Source: an uncultured Lachnospiraceae bacterium (GTDB lineage: Bacteria; Bacillota; Clostridia; Lachnospirales; Lachnospiraceae). Taken from it: a stretch of DNA of 64,000 nt. This document shows positions 26,263 to 34,800 of this stretch, in pieces. Under the pieces are notes generated by a model. The model was not told where the DNA came from. It saw nothing but the letters and a program-made list of their open reading frames with translations, and did not search any database. The first letter of the stretch is position 1, and each line of letters opens with the position of its first letter. The translations under genes were made by a program, and so were the position numbers. The stretch spans positions 31,927 to 95,926 of the forward strand of contig URRQ01000003.1 of NCBI GenBank assembly GCA_900550235.1, read 5' to 3'.

Positions 26263-27627
26263 GTGAGTAATATAGTAGAAAATAAAAATTTGAATCCGGA
26301 ACTTGCTAAAAATGTTGATCCGGATTTACAGCCAACGAAAAAACGTATCATGGGACCTCTTTCCTATGCGGCAAGCTTTATGGGAGGATGCGTATCGATT
26401 GGTACTTTCTCTATGGGGGCAGGATTGATTGGTGTTCTTACAGTACCTCAGGCAATTATTGCAATGTGTATCGGATGTCTTGTAATTGCAGTTGCTCTTG
26501 CAATTGTTGGCGAGGCAGGACATATTTACGGAATTCCATTTACAGTACAGCTTCGAAGCAGTTTTGGTACTGCAGGTGTAAAAATTCCAGGTGTTCTTCG
26601 TGGATTGCCGGCGATCGTATGGTTTGGATTCCAGAGCTGGGTAGGTGCAGGCGCTATCAATAGTTGTTGTAAAATCTTATTTGGTTTTGATAACCTTCCG
26701 GTTGTATATGCGTTATTTACATTACTTCAAGTTGCGCTTGCAATCAAAGGATTTGAAGGAATCAAATGGATGGAGAATATTTCCTGCGTATTTATTATCG
26801 CAATTCTGATCTACATGTTATATGTAGTAAATACACAGTTCTCTTCAGAAATCGGAAATGTATTTTCTGGTATCAAAGGAACATGGGGAATGCCATTCTG
26901 GGCAGCAACAACATCTTTCCTTGGTATTTACTCCACTATGATCATCAATGCATCTGATTATTCAAGAAATGCAACAGATGATATTAAACCGGTAAAAGCA
27001 ACAAGTATTTATACAGTAGCAATTCTTCCTGTAACATTATTTATGGGACTGATCGGTCTTCTTGTTACAGCAGCAACAGGTAATAGTGATCCTGTAGAAG
27101 TATTCTCTACAACAATGAACAGTAAATTCCTTACAGTTGTAACATTACTTTTCATTGCATTTGCACAGGTTACAACAAACGTATTGAACAATATTGTACC
27201 TCCTGCATACGTACTTATGGAATCTTTCAAGATGAAATGGACACATGCAACAGTTTTAGTTGGTGTTCTTTCTGCATGTGTAATGCCTTGGAAACTTGTA
27301 ACAGCTGATTCAGCAGCGGGATTGAACTTGTTTACACAATTCTATTCTGCATTCTTAGGACCGATTTTTGCGGTAATGGCTGTTGACTTCTTCATTCTTC
27401 GTAAGAAGAAATTGAATATCAACGATATGTATGATAAGCAAGGCACATTCAAAGGAATTAACTGGGCTGCAATTATTGCTATTTTAGTTGGTTCTGTATG
27501 TTCATTATTTATTATGGAATTATCTTGGTACGTAAGCTTAATACCAACAGGACTTGTTTACTACTTCTTAATGAAAACAATGCCATCATCAAAACCATTC
27601 TGTAAAGGAACGATTTTTGAACGATAA
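26263..27627 (+). CDS. NCS1-family ureide/nucleobase permease, copy 2
   Basis: 454 residues, 12 membrane helices, paralogous to the permease at 23469. It shares SFMGGCVSIGTFSMG, RGLPAIVWFGFQSWVG and TTNVLNNIVPPAYVLMESFK. The start is GTG at 26263, nine bp after AAGGAG. It is the last gene of the allantoinase-permease-allantoinase-permease operon, closed by a strong terminator. One permease may serve allantoin and the other a different ureide or base. Confidence 0.85.
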   Translation: MSNIVENKNLNPELAKNVDPDLQPTKKRIMGPLSYAASFMGGCVSIGTFSMGAGLIGVLTVPQAIIAMCIGCLVIAVALAIVGEAGHIYGIPFTVQLRSSFGTAGVKIPGVLRGLPAIVWFGFQSWVGAGAINSCCKILFGFDNLPVVYALFTLLQVALAIKGFEGIKWMENISCVFIIAILIYMLYVVNTQFSSEIGNVFSGIKGTWGMPFWAATTSFLGIYSTMIINASDYSRNATDDIKPVKATSIYTVAILPVTLFMGLIGLLVTAATGNSDPVEVFSTTMNSKFLTVVTLLFIAFAQVTTNVLNNIVPPAYVLMESFKMKWTHATVLVGVLSACVMPWKLVTADSAAGLNLFTQFYSAFLGPIFAVMAVDFFILRKKKLNINDMYDKQGTFKGINWAAIIAILVGSVCSLFIMELSWYVSLIPTGLVYYFLMKTMPSSKPFCKGTIFER

Positions 27628-27643
27628 TATTAAGACAGCATAA

Positions 27644-27687
27644 AAACAGAGTGGAATGCATGATCAGCGTTCCACTCTGTTTGTTTT
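27644..27687. terminator. Bidirectional terminator between the permease and esterase genes
   Basis: A 13-bp perfect stem (27644-27656 with 27670-27682) extends by three more pairs inside, followed by a T-rich run. It serves the converging genes on both strands. Confidence 0.88.
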
Positions 27688-27704
27688 TAAATGTAAAATT
27701 GCAA

Positions 27705-28583
27705 TTAAGATTCACGGGCATGACTTACAGAATTACTTGTACATTGCTCTAGAAAAACAATGGATGAATCCAGAAGAGAACGGGTTGCCGGAATTTCGGT
27801 ATTGCGATCGAAATCATGTTCGTTGCAAGAAGCAATATACCGCTTAGCATTATATTTACGGCATAACTCCAAAAACTCTTCATAAGGAACATCGGTATCC
27901 CCCATGCTGTGTGCGCAGAAAAGCGGGCAAGGAAGTTTGTCGCAAGTGCGGAGAGAATAATCTAAAAGGAAGAATTTTTCTCGACCTTCATAGATTAAGT
28001 CTTTCCAACAGCCGTTTTGTCTAGCGTAGACATAGACGCTGTAGTGAGTTTCCAAGTCTCCGGTTGTGTGAAGTTCTTCTGGGACTGCTGTAAGGCAAGA
28101 AGCAGAGACTGGGGGAAGAGAACAGTAATATTTACTTGGAGTATGAAACCAGTTATTTACAAGAAATCCATATCCATAGTAAGATAAGATCCCTTTTGGC
28201 GGGGCAAGCAGTTCTCCGTGGGCTGCGGCAATCAGACACAGATATGCACCTGCAGAACGTCCCCAAAGAAAATATGGAAGGGATAAGTCGGTATATTTTG
28301 TGCAGTTTTCCACATAATGATTGATAGAAGAACAGATATCTTCCATGATGAGGGGGAGTTTTGCGGCAGGAGACAAAGGGTAATCATAAGATATGATTGC
28401 GTATCCTGCCTGTGTCATACGAGTAATATGATAATCCGGAAGATCAGCTTTGTCGCCGTATAACAACCCGCCGCCATGAAAATAGAGAAGGGCAGCTTTT
28501 GGCACACATTCTGTATCAGAATAAATCATAGCCTTTTTTGAATAGTCATTTTGGTTTAGTTCAAGTTCTTTGATCTGTAGCAT
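27705..28583 (-). CDS. Alpha/beta hydrolase, HSL/carboxylesterase-like
   Basis: 292 residues. The oxyanion motif LYFHGGGLLYGD, the nucleophile elbow WGRSAGAYL, the acid region SMGDTDVP and a late histidine in NEHDFDR form a complete catalytic set of the hormone-sensitive-lipase-like branch. There is no signal peptide, so it is cytosolic. The substrate is unknown; its place inside the allantoin island may mean ester or amide hydrolysis in the pathway, or mere proximity. The start ATG at 28583 has AGGAGG. Its promoter is flanked by an inverted repeat. Confidence 0.75.
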   Translation of the reverse strand: MLQIKELELNQNDYSKKAMIYSDTECVPKAALLYFHGGGLLYGDKADLPDYHITRMTQAGYAIISYDYPLSPAAKLPLIMEDICSSINHYVENCTKYTDLSLPYFLWGRSAGAYLCLIAAAHGELLAPPKGILSYYGYGFLVNNWFHTPSKYYCSLPPVSASCLTAVPEELHTTGDLETHYSVYVYARQNGCWKDLIYEGREKFFLLDYSLRTCDKLPCPLFCAHSMGDTDVPYEEFLELCRKYNAKRYIASCNEHDFDRNTEIPATRSLLDSSIVFLEQCTSNSVSHARES

Positions 28584-28605
28584 ATGAACCTCCTAGTGTG
28601 TGGTA

Positions 28606-28632
28606 ATCCAAGAATTATAACAGAACTTGGAT
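28606..28632 (-). promoter_or_regulatory. Esterase promoter -10 held between inverted-repeat half-sites
   Basis: ATCCAAG (28606-28612) and CTTGGAT (28626-28632) are exact inverted 7-mers. Between them lies a minus-strand TATAAT (complement of 28614-28619). A repressor dimer bound here would block the -10. The -35 is not clear. Confidence 0.5.
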
Positions 28633-28758
28633 ATCTAAAGTAAAATGTGGTTGAAAAGTAATTTGTTTTTTAACTATAAGTATTATAGCACGATGATTTA
28701 GAAAGGAAAGCAGTTTTCTGGAAAAACTAAAGAAATCACAGAATATACAAAATAAATT

Positions 28759-28783
28759 ATAGTAATTTGTTAAAAATTACTAT
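28759..28783. promoter_or_regulatory. A/T-rich inverted repeat abutting the allE promoter
   Basis: ATAGTAATTT (28759-28768) and AAATTACTAT (28774-28783) are exact complements with a 5-nt centre, directly upstream of the allE -35. In the 299-bp intergenic region 28584-28882, this, the esterase promoter, the allE promoter and the TGGTTGACCA site are the only structures seen. Confidence 0.5.
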
Positions 28784-28811
28784 TGCAAAAAATGGTTATT
28801 GGAGTGATAAT
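28783..28811 (+). promoter_or_regulatory. Sigma-A promoter of the allE-allD-fdrA operon
   Basis: TTGCAA (28783-28788) and GATAAT (28806-28811) are separated by 17 bp. The transcript should start near 28818, giving a leader of about 65 nt. Confidence 0.72.
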
Positions 28812-28825
28812 AAAGATATAAAATC

Positions 28826-28835
28826 TGGTTGACCA
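28826..28835 (+). promoter_or_regulatory. FadR/FCD-type operator candidate downstream of the allE promoter
   Basis: TGGT-TG-ACCA is a perfect 10-bp palindrome just after the predicted transcription start. TGGTN(x)ACCA half-sites are typical of FadR-subfamily GntR regulators, and this operon ends with an FCD-domain regulator gene (37990). Its position suggests repression. Confidence 0.55.
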
Positions 28836-28882
28836 CAAGATAAAAAATTAACAAAATAATTAAGAAAGAGAGGAACAAAATC

Positions 28883-29674
28883 ATGAGTTACTTAAACAAT
28901 CAAGTTGGATACAGAGAGGAATTATTAGAAACGCGTTCAGTCATCAAAAAAGACAATTGGGTACTTCTTGAGCCGGACGGACTTGTTAAGAATGCAATCC
29001 CAGGATATGAGAACTGTGATGTGACAATTCTTGCTTCACCAGCTATGGGAGCTACTTTCGCGGATTACCTTGTAACAGTACACGAAGGTGGAAAGAACTT
29101 AAGAGGAATCGGCGGAGAAGGTATCGAGACATTATTATATGTACTTTCCGGAAAAGTAACTGTGAAGAATGCAGATCAGGAGGCTGAACTTACAGAAGGC
29201 GGATATATGTTCTCACCTGCAGGAAATAACATTTGCTTTGAGAATGTAAGCGGTGAGGAAGCAAAATTATTCGTTTACAGACGTAGATATGATGCGATTG
29301 AAGGCTACGCTGCACATACCGTAGTTGCGAATACAAATGATATGGAATGGATTGAGTATGAAGGAATGGACAACTGCCATGTAAAAGATTTGCTTCCGGC
29401 AGCAGGAGATTTCGGGTTCGATATGAACTTCCATATTTTAAAATTTAAATTAGGTGCTTCTCATGGATATATTGAGACACACATTCAGGAACACGGAATG
29501 TATTTCTTATCAGGAAAAGGAATGTACCGTGTAGATGACGAATGGGTACCGGTGAAAAAAGGCGACTACATGTTTTTAGATGCATATTGCCCACAGGCAT
29601 GCTACGGAGTAGGACGTGGAGAAGACTTGGCATACTTATATTCAAAAGACTGCAACAGAGAAGTGCAGTTATAA
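28883..29674 (+). CDS. allE: (S)-ureidoglycine aminohydrolase (AllE), bicupin
   Basis: 263 residues, normal for AllE (YlbA). It is a Mn-dependent double-cupin enzyme that releases ammonia from (S)-ureidoglycine to give (S)-ureidoglycolate. Typical segments are SPAMGATFADYLV and the second cupin's GYIETHIQEHGMYFLSGKG with metal-binding H/E residues, then GDYMFLDAYCPQ. It is first in the operon allE-allD-fdrA/ylbE-carbamate kinase-permease-allC. The start has GAGAGGA upstream. Confidence 0.93.
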   Translation: MSYLNNQVGYREELLETRSVIKKDNWVLLEPDGLVKNAIPGYENCDVTILASPAMGATFADYLVTVHEGGKNLRGIGGEGIETLLYVLSGKVTVKNADQEAELTEGGYMFSPAGNNICFENVSGEEAKLFVYRRRYDAIEGYAAHTVVANTNDMEWIEYEGMDNCHVKDLLPAAGDFGFDMNFHILKFKLGASHGYIETHIQEHGMYFLSGKGMYRVDDEWVPVKKGDYMFLDAYCPQACYGVGRGEDLAYLYSKDCNREVQL

Positions 29675-29703
29675 GAAAATAAAAAAAGGAAGGTGTTAAA
29701 GTT

Positions 29704-30756
29704 ATGAGACTTGCACGTCAAGAATTAAAAGACTTGATGAAAAACAAAATGATGCAGGGGGGCTTATGCGAAGAGCATGCTGAGCAGACTGCAGAAATTT
29801 TGACATGGGCACATGAGAGAGGATATGCTTCTCACGGTGCAGTACGTGTAGAGTATTACACAGAGAGAATTGCAAAAGGCGGAATCACTCACAATCCTAA
29901 CATCACATGGAAACAGACAGGTCCATGCTCCGGTATCATGGATGGAGACAACGGTATTGGATATTATGTAGCTACAAAGGCAACAGAAAAAGCGATCGAG
30001 ATCGCAAAAGAGAACGGTGTTGCTGTAGTAGGTATGGCTAACGTTTCGCATACAGGTTCTATCGGATACTACACAGAAATGTGTGCGAAAGAAGGACTTC
30101 TTGCAATCACATTCTGCCAGTCAGATCCAATGGCAGTACCATATGGCGGAACAGAACCATATTATGGAACAAATCCAATTTCTTTTGCAGCTCCGACAGC
30201 AGATGACAGAATCGTAGTATTTGATATGGCTACAACAGTACAGGCTTGGGGTAAAATCCTTGATAAGAGATCTCAGGGAGCAGAAATCCCATCTGATTGG
30301 GCTGTAGATGAAGAAGGTATGCCTGTTACAGATCCTCACAAAGTAAATGCTCTTGTACCAATCGCTGGTGCAAAAGGATATGGACTTATGATGATGGTTG
30401 ACGTATTCTCAGGAATTCTTCTTGGAGTTCCATTTGGAAAACATGTAAGCTCTATGTACCACGATTGTTCAAAAGGCCGTGAACTTGGACAGATGATCAT
30501 TGTTATGGATCCGGAGAAATTCTGTGGTGCAGAACAGTTTATGAAGAATATGTCCCAGTCATGCGATGAGCTTGGCGAAATGAAAGCAGCTCCTGGATTT
30601 GGTAAAGTATACTATCCGGGTGAAAGAGCTGTGATGAGAAGAGACAAAGCTTACGCAGAAGGTGGAATTGAAGTTGTAGATGAATTGGTAGAATATTTGA
30701 AGAGTGATGATTTACATTACAACAGATACGACCATAAAAACAGATTTGCCGATTAA
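29704..30756 (+). CDS. allD: Ureidoglycolate dehydrogenase (AllD), malate/L-lactate dehydrogenase family
   Basis: 350 residues of the Ldh_2 (malate/L-lactate/ureidoglycolate dehydrogenase) fold. It oxidises (S)-ureidoglycolate to oxalurate with NAD(P). The catalytic histidine region is VVGMANVSHTGSIGYY; YGTNPISFAAPT and AKGYGLMMMVDVFSG are family motifs. Context between allE and the oxamate carbamoyltransferase gene fixes the function better than sequence alone. It lies 29 bp after allE. Confidence 0.92.
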   Translation: MRLARQELKDLMKNKMMQGGLCEEHAEQTAEILTWAHERGYASHGAVRVEYYTERIAKGGITHNPNITWKQTGPCSGIMDGDNGIGYYVATKATEKAIEIAKENGVAVVGMANVSHTGSIGYYTEMCAKEGLLAITFCQSDPMAVPYGGTEPYYGTNPISFAAPTADDRIVVFDMATTVQAWGKILDKRSQGAEIPSDWAVDEEGMPVTDPHKVNALVPIAGAKGYGLMMMVDVFSGILLGVPFGKHVSSMYHDCSKGRELGQMIIVMDPEKFCGAEQFMKNMSQSCDELGEMKAAPGFGKVYYPGERAVMRRDKAYAEGGIEVVDELVEYLKSDDLHYNRYDHKNRFAD

Positions 30757-30768
30757 GGAGAACAAGAT

Positions 30769-33700
30769 ATGTTAAAAACAGTTGTTAAAAAAGGAAGCTA
30801 TCATGACTCAGTTGTGCTAATGCTTCTCACAAACCATATTTCAGCAATTGAAGGTGTAAAAAAAGTATCTATTATGATGGCAACACCTGCAAACAAAGAC
30901 ATTTTTAAACAGAGCGGATTAGACACAGAAGAATTAATGGCTGCAACAGCAAACGATATGGTCGTTGTTGCTGATATCGAAGATGATGCACTTCTTGATA
31001 CGATCATGAATGAGTGTGAAGAATTCTTCAAAAAACAGTCTGCAGCAAGCGGAGATAAAAAAGGCGCAGAAAGCGTAAAATCTTGGGATAAAGCGCTTCA
31101 GAAAATGCCGGAAGCAAACCTTGCAGTTATTTCAATCCCAGGAGCATATGCAGCATTGGAAGCAGACAGAGCTCTTGATGAAGGATTGAACGTATTCATG
31201 TTCAGTGATAACGTAACAATCGAAGATGAGAAAAAATTAAAAGAAAAAGCTCACGAAAAAGGACTTGCAGTTATGGGTCCTGACTGTGGTACTGGTATTA
31301 TCCAGGGAGTTCCTGTTGCATTTACAAACAATGTAACTCCAGGATCTATCGGAATCATCGGTGCTTCCGGAACAGGTATCCAGGAGCTTACAACAATCAT
31401 CGACAGATTAGGTGAAGGTGTTACAAATGCAATTGGTATTGGTGGACGTGATTTGAATGCAGCAATCGGCGGAATCACAATGATGGATATGATCGATGCA
31501 ATGGAAGACGATGATGCAGTAAAAGTACTTGTAATCGTTTCTAAACCACCTGCAAAAGAAGTAAGAGACAAAATCTCTGCAAGACTTTCTAACTTCAGTA
31601 AACCGGTTGTTACATTATTTGTAGGTGAAAAACCAGAATACCATGAAGAAAACTTCTATCACGCTTACACATTAGACGAAGCAGCTCGTCTTGCTGTTGG
31701 TCTTGTAAGAGGACAGGAGATTCCGGAAGCAGTTGCAGATGTAGACGCATCCACATTCTTCAAAGCAGAAGACGGAAAAACAATCAAAGCTTACTATTCA
31801 GGCGGAACACTTGCTAACGAAGCAGCAATGCTCATCAAAGACGCAATGGGATGTAAAGTTCCACCAGAAGATATTGAAGGATATATGCTCCAGTTAGACG
31901 GCAACGTAGTAGTTGACCTTGGAGATGACGCATATACACAAGGAAAACCACATCCAATGATCGATCCTGCAAAACGTATTGAATGTATGCAGGAAGCAGT
32001 AGATGATGAGACAACAGGGGTTGTTCTTCTTGACATCATGCTCGGATATGGTTCTCATGCAGATATGGCTGGTTCTTTACTTCCAACAATCGTGGAATTA
32101 AAAGAAAAAGCTGAAAAAGCAGGAAGAAAAGTATTCTTTATCGCAACAGTATGTGGTACAAGAAGAGACTTCCAGGGATATGATGAAGCAGTTAATAAAT
32201 TAAAAGAAGTTGGCGTAATCGTTTGTGAAAACAACAAACTTGCTTGCCGCACAGCAATCCGCGCAATCGGAAGAGATTTCGAAGAGCCTGCAAAAGAAAT
32301 TCGTGCAAAAGAAGTTGTTGCATGTGAAAAAGCAGCTCCATCTGAAAAGCTTCGCGAATTACTTTCTGAGAAACCAAGAATCATCAACATTGGTCTTAAG
32401 AGCTTTGCAGAAGTTGTAGAACAGTTTGGTTGCGAAGTGGTTCAGTATGATTGGATGCCACCTGCAGGCGGTAACGTAAAACTAATCAAAACATTAAACT
32501 TCTTAAGACACTACGAAGGCATCGATGAGAAAAACCGTGAAGTTATTGCAAAAGTAGTAGGCAGCCAGCCAATCTTAAGAGATAACGTACGTGCGAAAGA
32601 AGTAATTCCACAGTTCGCAGAGAACAACGGAAAAGTAATTCTTCACGCTGGTCCTCCGGTAGAATACAAAAATATGCCGGATCCAATGCAGGGATCTTGC
32701 GTAGGTGCAGTTATGTTTGAGGAATGGGCTGATTCTGAAGAAGAAGCAAGAAGAATGTTAGAAAACGGAGAGATCAAATTCATTCCATGTCACCACTGCA
32801 ACGCAGTAGGACCAATGGGGGGTATCACATCTCCAAACATGGCAGTATTTGTTGTAGAAAATGCGACAGACGGACAGAAAGCATACTGTACAATGAACGA
32901 AGGTATCGGTAAAGTTCTTCGTTTCGGCGCTTACGATGAAGAAGTTGTAAACAGACTTCGTTGGATGAGAGACGTATTAGGACCAACACTTGGAAAAGCG
33001 CTTCGTTCTATGGAAAATGGTCTTGCAGTAAATCCATTGGTTGCAAAAGCAGTAGCAATGGGTGATGAATTCCACCAGAGAAACATCGCAGCTTCTCTTG
33101 CTTTCTTAAAAGAAGTTGCTCCAATCATCACAGCAATGGATATGGACGACAAAGATCGTTATGACGTAATCAAATTCTTAGCAGATACAGATCAGTTCTT
33201 CCTGAACATCATGATGGCAACAGGAAAAGCGGTTATGGATTCTGCAAGAAAAGATACAGACGGAACAATCGTTACAGCAATGTGCCGTAACGGATATGAA
33301 TTCGGTATCCGTATCGCAGGTATGGGTGACGAATGGTTCACAGGTCCGGTTAATACACCACAGGGACTTTACTTCACAGGATATGATGCAGAAGATGCAT
33401 GTCCGGATATGGGAGACAGTGCAATCACTGAAACATTTGGTGTAGGTGGTATGGCAATGATCGCAGCTCCTGCAGTTACAAGATTCGTTGGAGCAGGCGG
33501 ATATGAAGATGCACTCAGAACAAGTAATGAGATGATGGAAATCGTCATCGACAGAAACCCGAACTTTACAGTTCCAACATGGAATTTCCAGGGAATCTGC
33601 TTAGGTATCGATGCAAGATTAGTTGTTGAAAAAGGTATCACACCGGTAATCAACACAGGTATCGCTAACAAAGTAGCAGGAAAAGGACAGATTGGTGCTG

Positions 33701-33777
33701 GTACAGTTCATCCTCCGATCGAGTGTTTCGAAAAAGCTATCGTAGCATACGCTAAGAAACTTGGATTCGAGGCATAA
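30769..33777 (+). CDS. Fused FdrA-YlbE (AllF-AllG) oxamate carbamoyltransferase
   Basis: 1002 residues, two proteins in one. Residues ~1-525 match FdrA (AllF): KKGSYHDSVVLMLL, MMATPANKD and a CoA-ligase-like GIIGASGTGIQEL with GIGGRDL. Residues ~530-1002 match the YlbE/DUF1116 family (AllG): GPPVEYKNMPDPMQGSC, IPCHHCNAVGPMGG and GVGGMAMIAAPA. In E. coli these are separate genes that, with YlbF/AllH, form oxamate carbamoyltransferase (oxalurate + phosphate to oxamate + carbamoyl phosphate). The joint has no stop or frameshift. The DUF2877 partner is at 21095. Carbamate kinase follows 22 bp later. Confidence 0.9.
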   Translation: MLKTVVKKGSYHDSVVLMLLTNHISAIEGVKKVSIMMATPANKDIFKQSGLDTEELMAATANDMVVVADIEDDALLDTIMNECEEFFKKQSAASGDKKGAESVKSWDKALQKMPEANLAVISIPGAYAALEADRALDEGLNVFMFSDNVTIEDEKKLKEKAHEKGLAVMGPDCGTGIIQGVPVAFTNNVTPGSIGIIGASGTGIQELTTIIDRLGEGVTNAIGIGGRDLNAAIGGITMMDMIDAMEDDDAVKVLVIVSKPPAKEVRDKISARLSNFSKPVVTLFVGEKPEYHEENFYHAYTLDEAARLAVGLVRGQEIPEAVADVDASTFFKAEDGKTIKAYYSGGTLANEAAMLIKDAMGCKVPPEDIEGYMLQLDGNVVVDLGDDAYTQGKPHPMIDPAKRIECMQEAVDDETTGVVLLDIMLGYGSHADMAGSLLPTIVELKEKAEKAGRKVFFIATVCGTRRDFQGYDEAVNKLKEVGVIVCENNKLACRTAIRAIGRDFEEPAKEIRAKEVVACEKAAPSEKLRELLSEKPRIINIGLKSFAEVVEQFGCEVVQYDWMPPAGGNVKLIKTLNFLRHYEGIDEKNREVIAKVVGSQPILRDNVRAKEVIPQFAENNGKVILHAGPPVEYKNMPDPMQGSCVGAVMFEEWADSEEEARRMLENGEIKFIPCHHCNAVGPMGGITSPNMAVFVVENATDGQKAYCTMNEGIGKVLRFGAYDEEVVNRLRWMRDVLGPTLGKALRSMENGLAVNPLVAKAVAMGDEFHQRNIAASLAFLKEVAPIITAMDMDDKDRYDVIKFLADTDQFFLNIMMATGKAVMDSARKDTDGTIVTAMCRNGYEFGIRIAGMGDEWFTGPVNTPQGLYFTGYDAEDACPDMGDSAITETFGVGGMAMIAAPAVTRFVGAGGYEDALRTSNEMMEIVIDRNPNFTVPTWNFQGICLGIDARLVVEKGITPVINTGIANKVAGKGQIGAGTVHPPIECFEKAIVAYAKKLGFEA

Positions 33778-33799
33778 GAATAATAAAGAGGAGGCAGCT

Positions 33800-34738
33800 A
33801 TGAAGAAGAAAAAAGTTGTCATTGCTCTTGGGGGAAATGCCTTAGGAAAAGACATTGAAGAGCAAAAAGAAGCAGTTGCGAAGACTGCGAAAGTTATTGT
33901 AGATCTTGCAGAACAGGGATTGGATATCATTGTTACGCATGGAAACGGTCCTCAGGTAGGAATGATCCAGAACGCAATGGACAACCTGGTAGTAGCAGGA
34001 GAGACAGATAAACAGATCCCGCTTCCGACATCGGTTGCAATGAGTCAAGGATATATCGGAATTGATTTGCAGAATGCGATCAAATACGAATTACACAATC
34101 GACAGATTGATGGAAAAGTATCTACAATCTTGTCTCAAGTAGAAGTGGATCCAAATGATGAAGCCTTTGAGAATCCGACAAAACCAATCGGAAGATTCCT
34201 GACAAAGGAAGAGGCAGATAAAAACGAAGCAAATGGTGTGAAATGCATGGAAGATGCAGGAAGAGGATACCGAGTAGTTGTAGCTTCTCCGATGCCAATG
34301 AGAATTCGTGAACTTGAAACAATTAAGACACTGGTAAATGCCGGACACATCGTAATTACATGCGGTGGCGGCGGAATTCCGGTAGTAAGTGATAAGGACG
34401 GAAGATTAGTAGGAACAAACGCAGTCATCGATAAAGATAATGCAAGTAGTCTTCTTGCTGCACAGCTTGGAGCAGATTATCTTGTGATCCTGACCGCTGT
34501 AGAAAAAGTTGCAATCAATTGGGGAAAAGAAAATCAGGAATGGCTTTCTGACATCTCCGTAGAACAGGCAAAAGAATACATTGCCGAGGAACAGTTTGCA
34601 AAAGGCTCCATGCTTCCGAAAGTAGAAGCTGCCATTCGATTTGCAGAATCTGCTCCGGGACGCCGTACTCTGATTACACTACTGGACAAAGCTGCTGACG
34701 GAATTGCCGGCAAGACAGGTACTGTAATACATTCTTAA
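33800..34738 (+). CDS. arcC: Carbamate kinase
   Basis: 312 residues. VIALGGNALGKD at the N-terminus, THGNGPQVGMIQNA and TCGGGGIPVV are carbamate-kinase signatures of the amino-acid-kinase fold. It transfers the phosphate of carbamoyl phosphate to ADP, giving ATP, CO2 and NH3. Placed right after the carbamoyltransferase, it completes the energy-yielding step, equivalent to AllK in E. coli. The start is the ATG at 33800 with GAGGAGG; the frame extends to 33761 inside the upstream gene. Confidence 0.95.
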   Translation: MKKKKVVIALGGNALGKDIEEQKEAVAKTAKVIVDLAEQGLDIIVTHGNGPQVGMIQNAMDNLVVAGETDKQIPLPTSVAMSQGYIGIDLQNAIKYELHNRQIDGKVSTILSQVEVDPNDEAFENPTKPIGRFLTKEEADKNEANGVKCMEDAGRGYRVVVASPMPMRIRELETIKTLVNAGHIVITCGGGGIPVVSDKDGRLVGTNAVIDKDNASSLLAAQLGADYLVILTAVEKVAINWGKENQEWLSDISVEQAKEYIAEEQFAKGSMLPKVEAAIRFAESAPGRRTLITLLDKAADGIAGKTGTVIHS

Positions 34739-34743
34739 AAGCA

Positions 34744-34766
34744 ATGCCGGGATCTGATCCCGGCAT
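34744..34766 (+). promoter_or_regulatory. Compact hairpin between carbamate kinase and permease genes
   Basis: ATGCCGGGAT (34744-34753) pairs exactly with ATCCCGGCAT (34757-34766) around a CTG centre. Only ACTTT follows, so it is either a leaky terminator or an RNA processing/stability element that lowers permease expression relative to the enzymes. Confidence 0.65.
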
Positions 34767-34800
34767 ACTTTAAAAGGAATGAGTAATTAGGAGATGGAAC

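Noticed and set aside
22037..27627. Possible mobile element producing the repeated allantoinase-permease pairs
   Set aside because: No transposase, terminal repeats or target duplications are visible; the copies are divergent paralogues.
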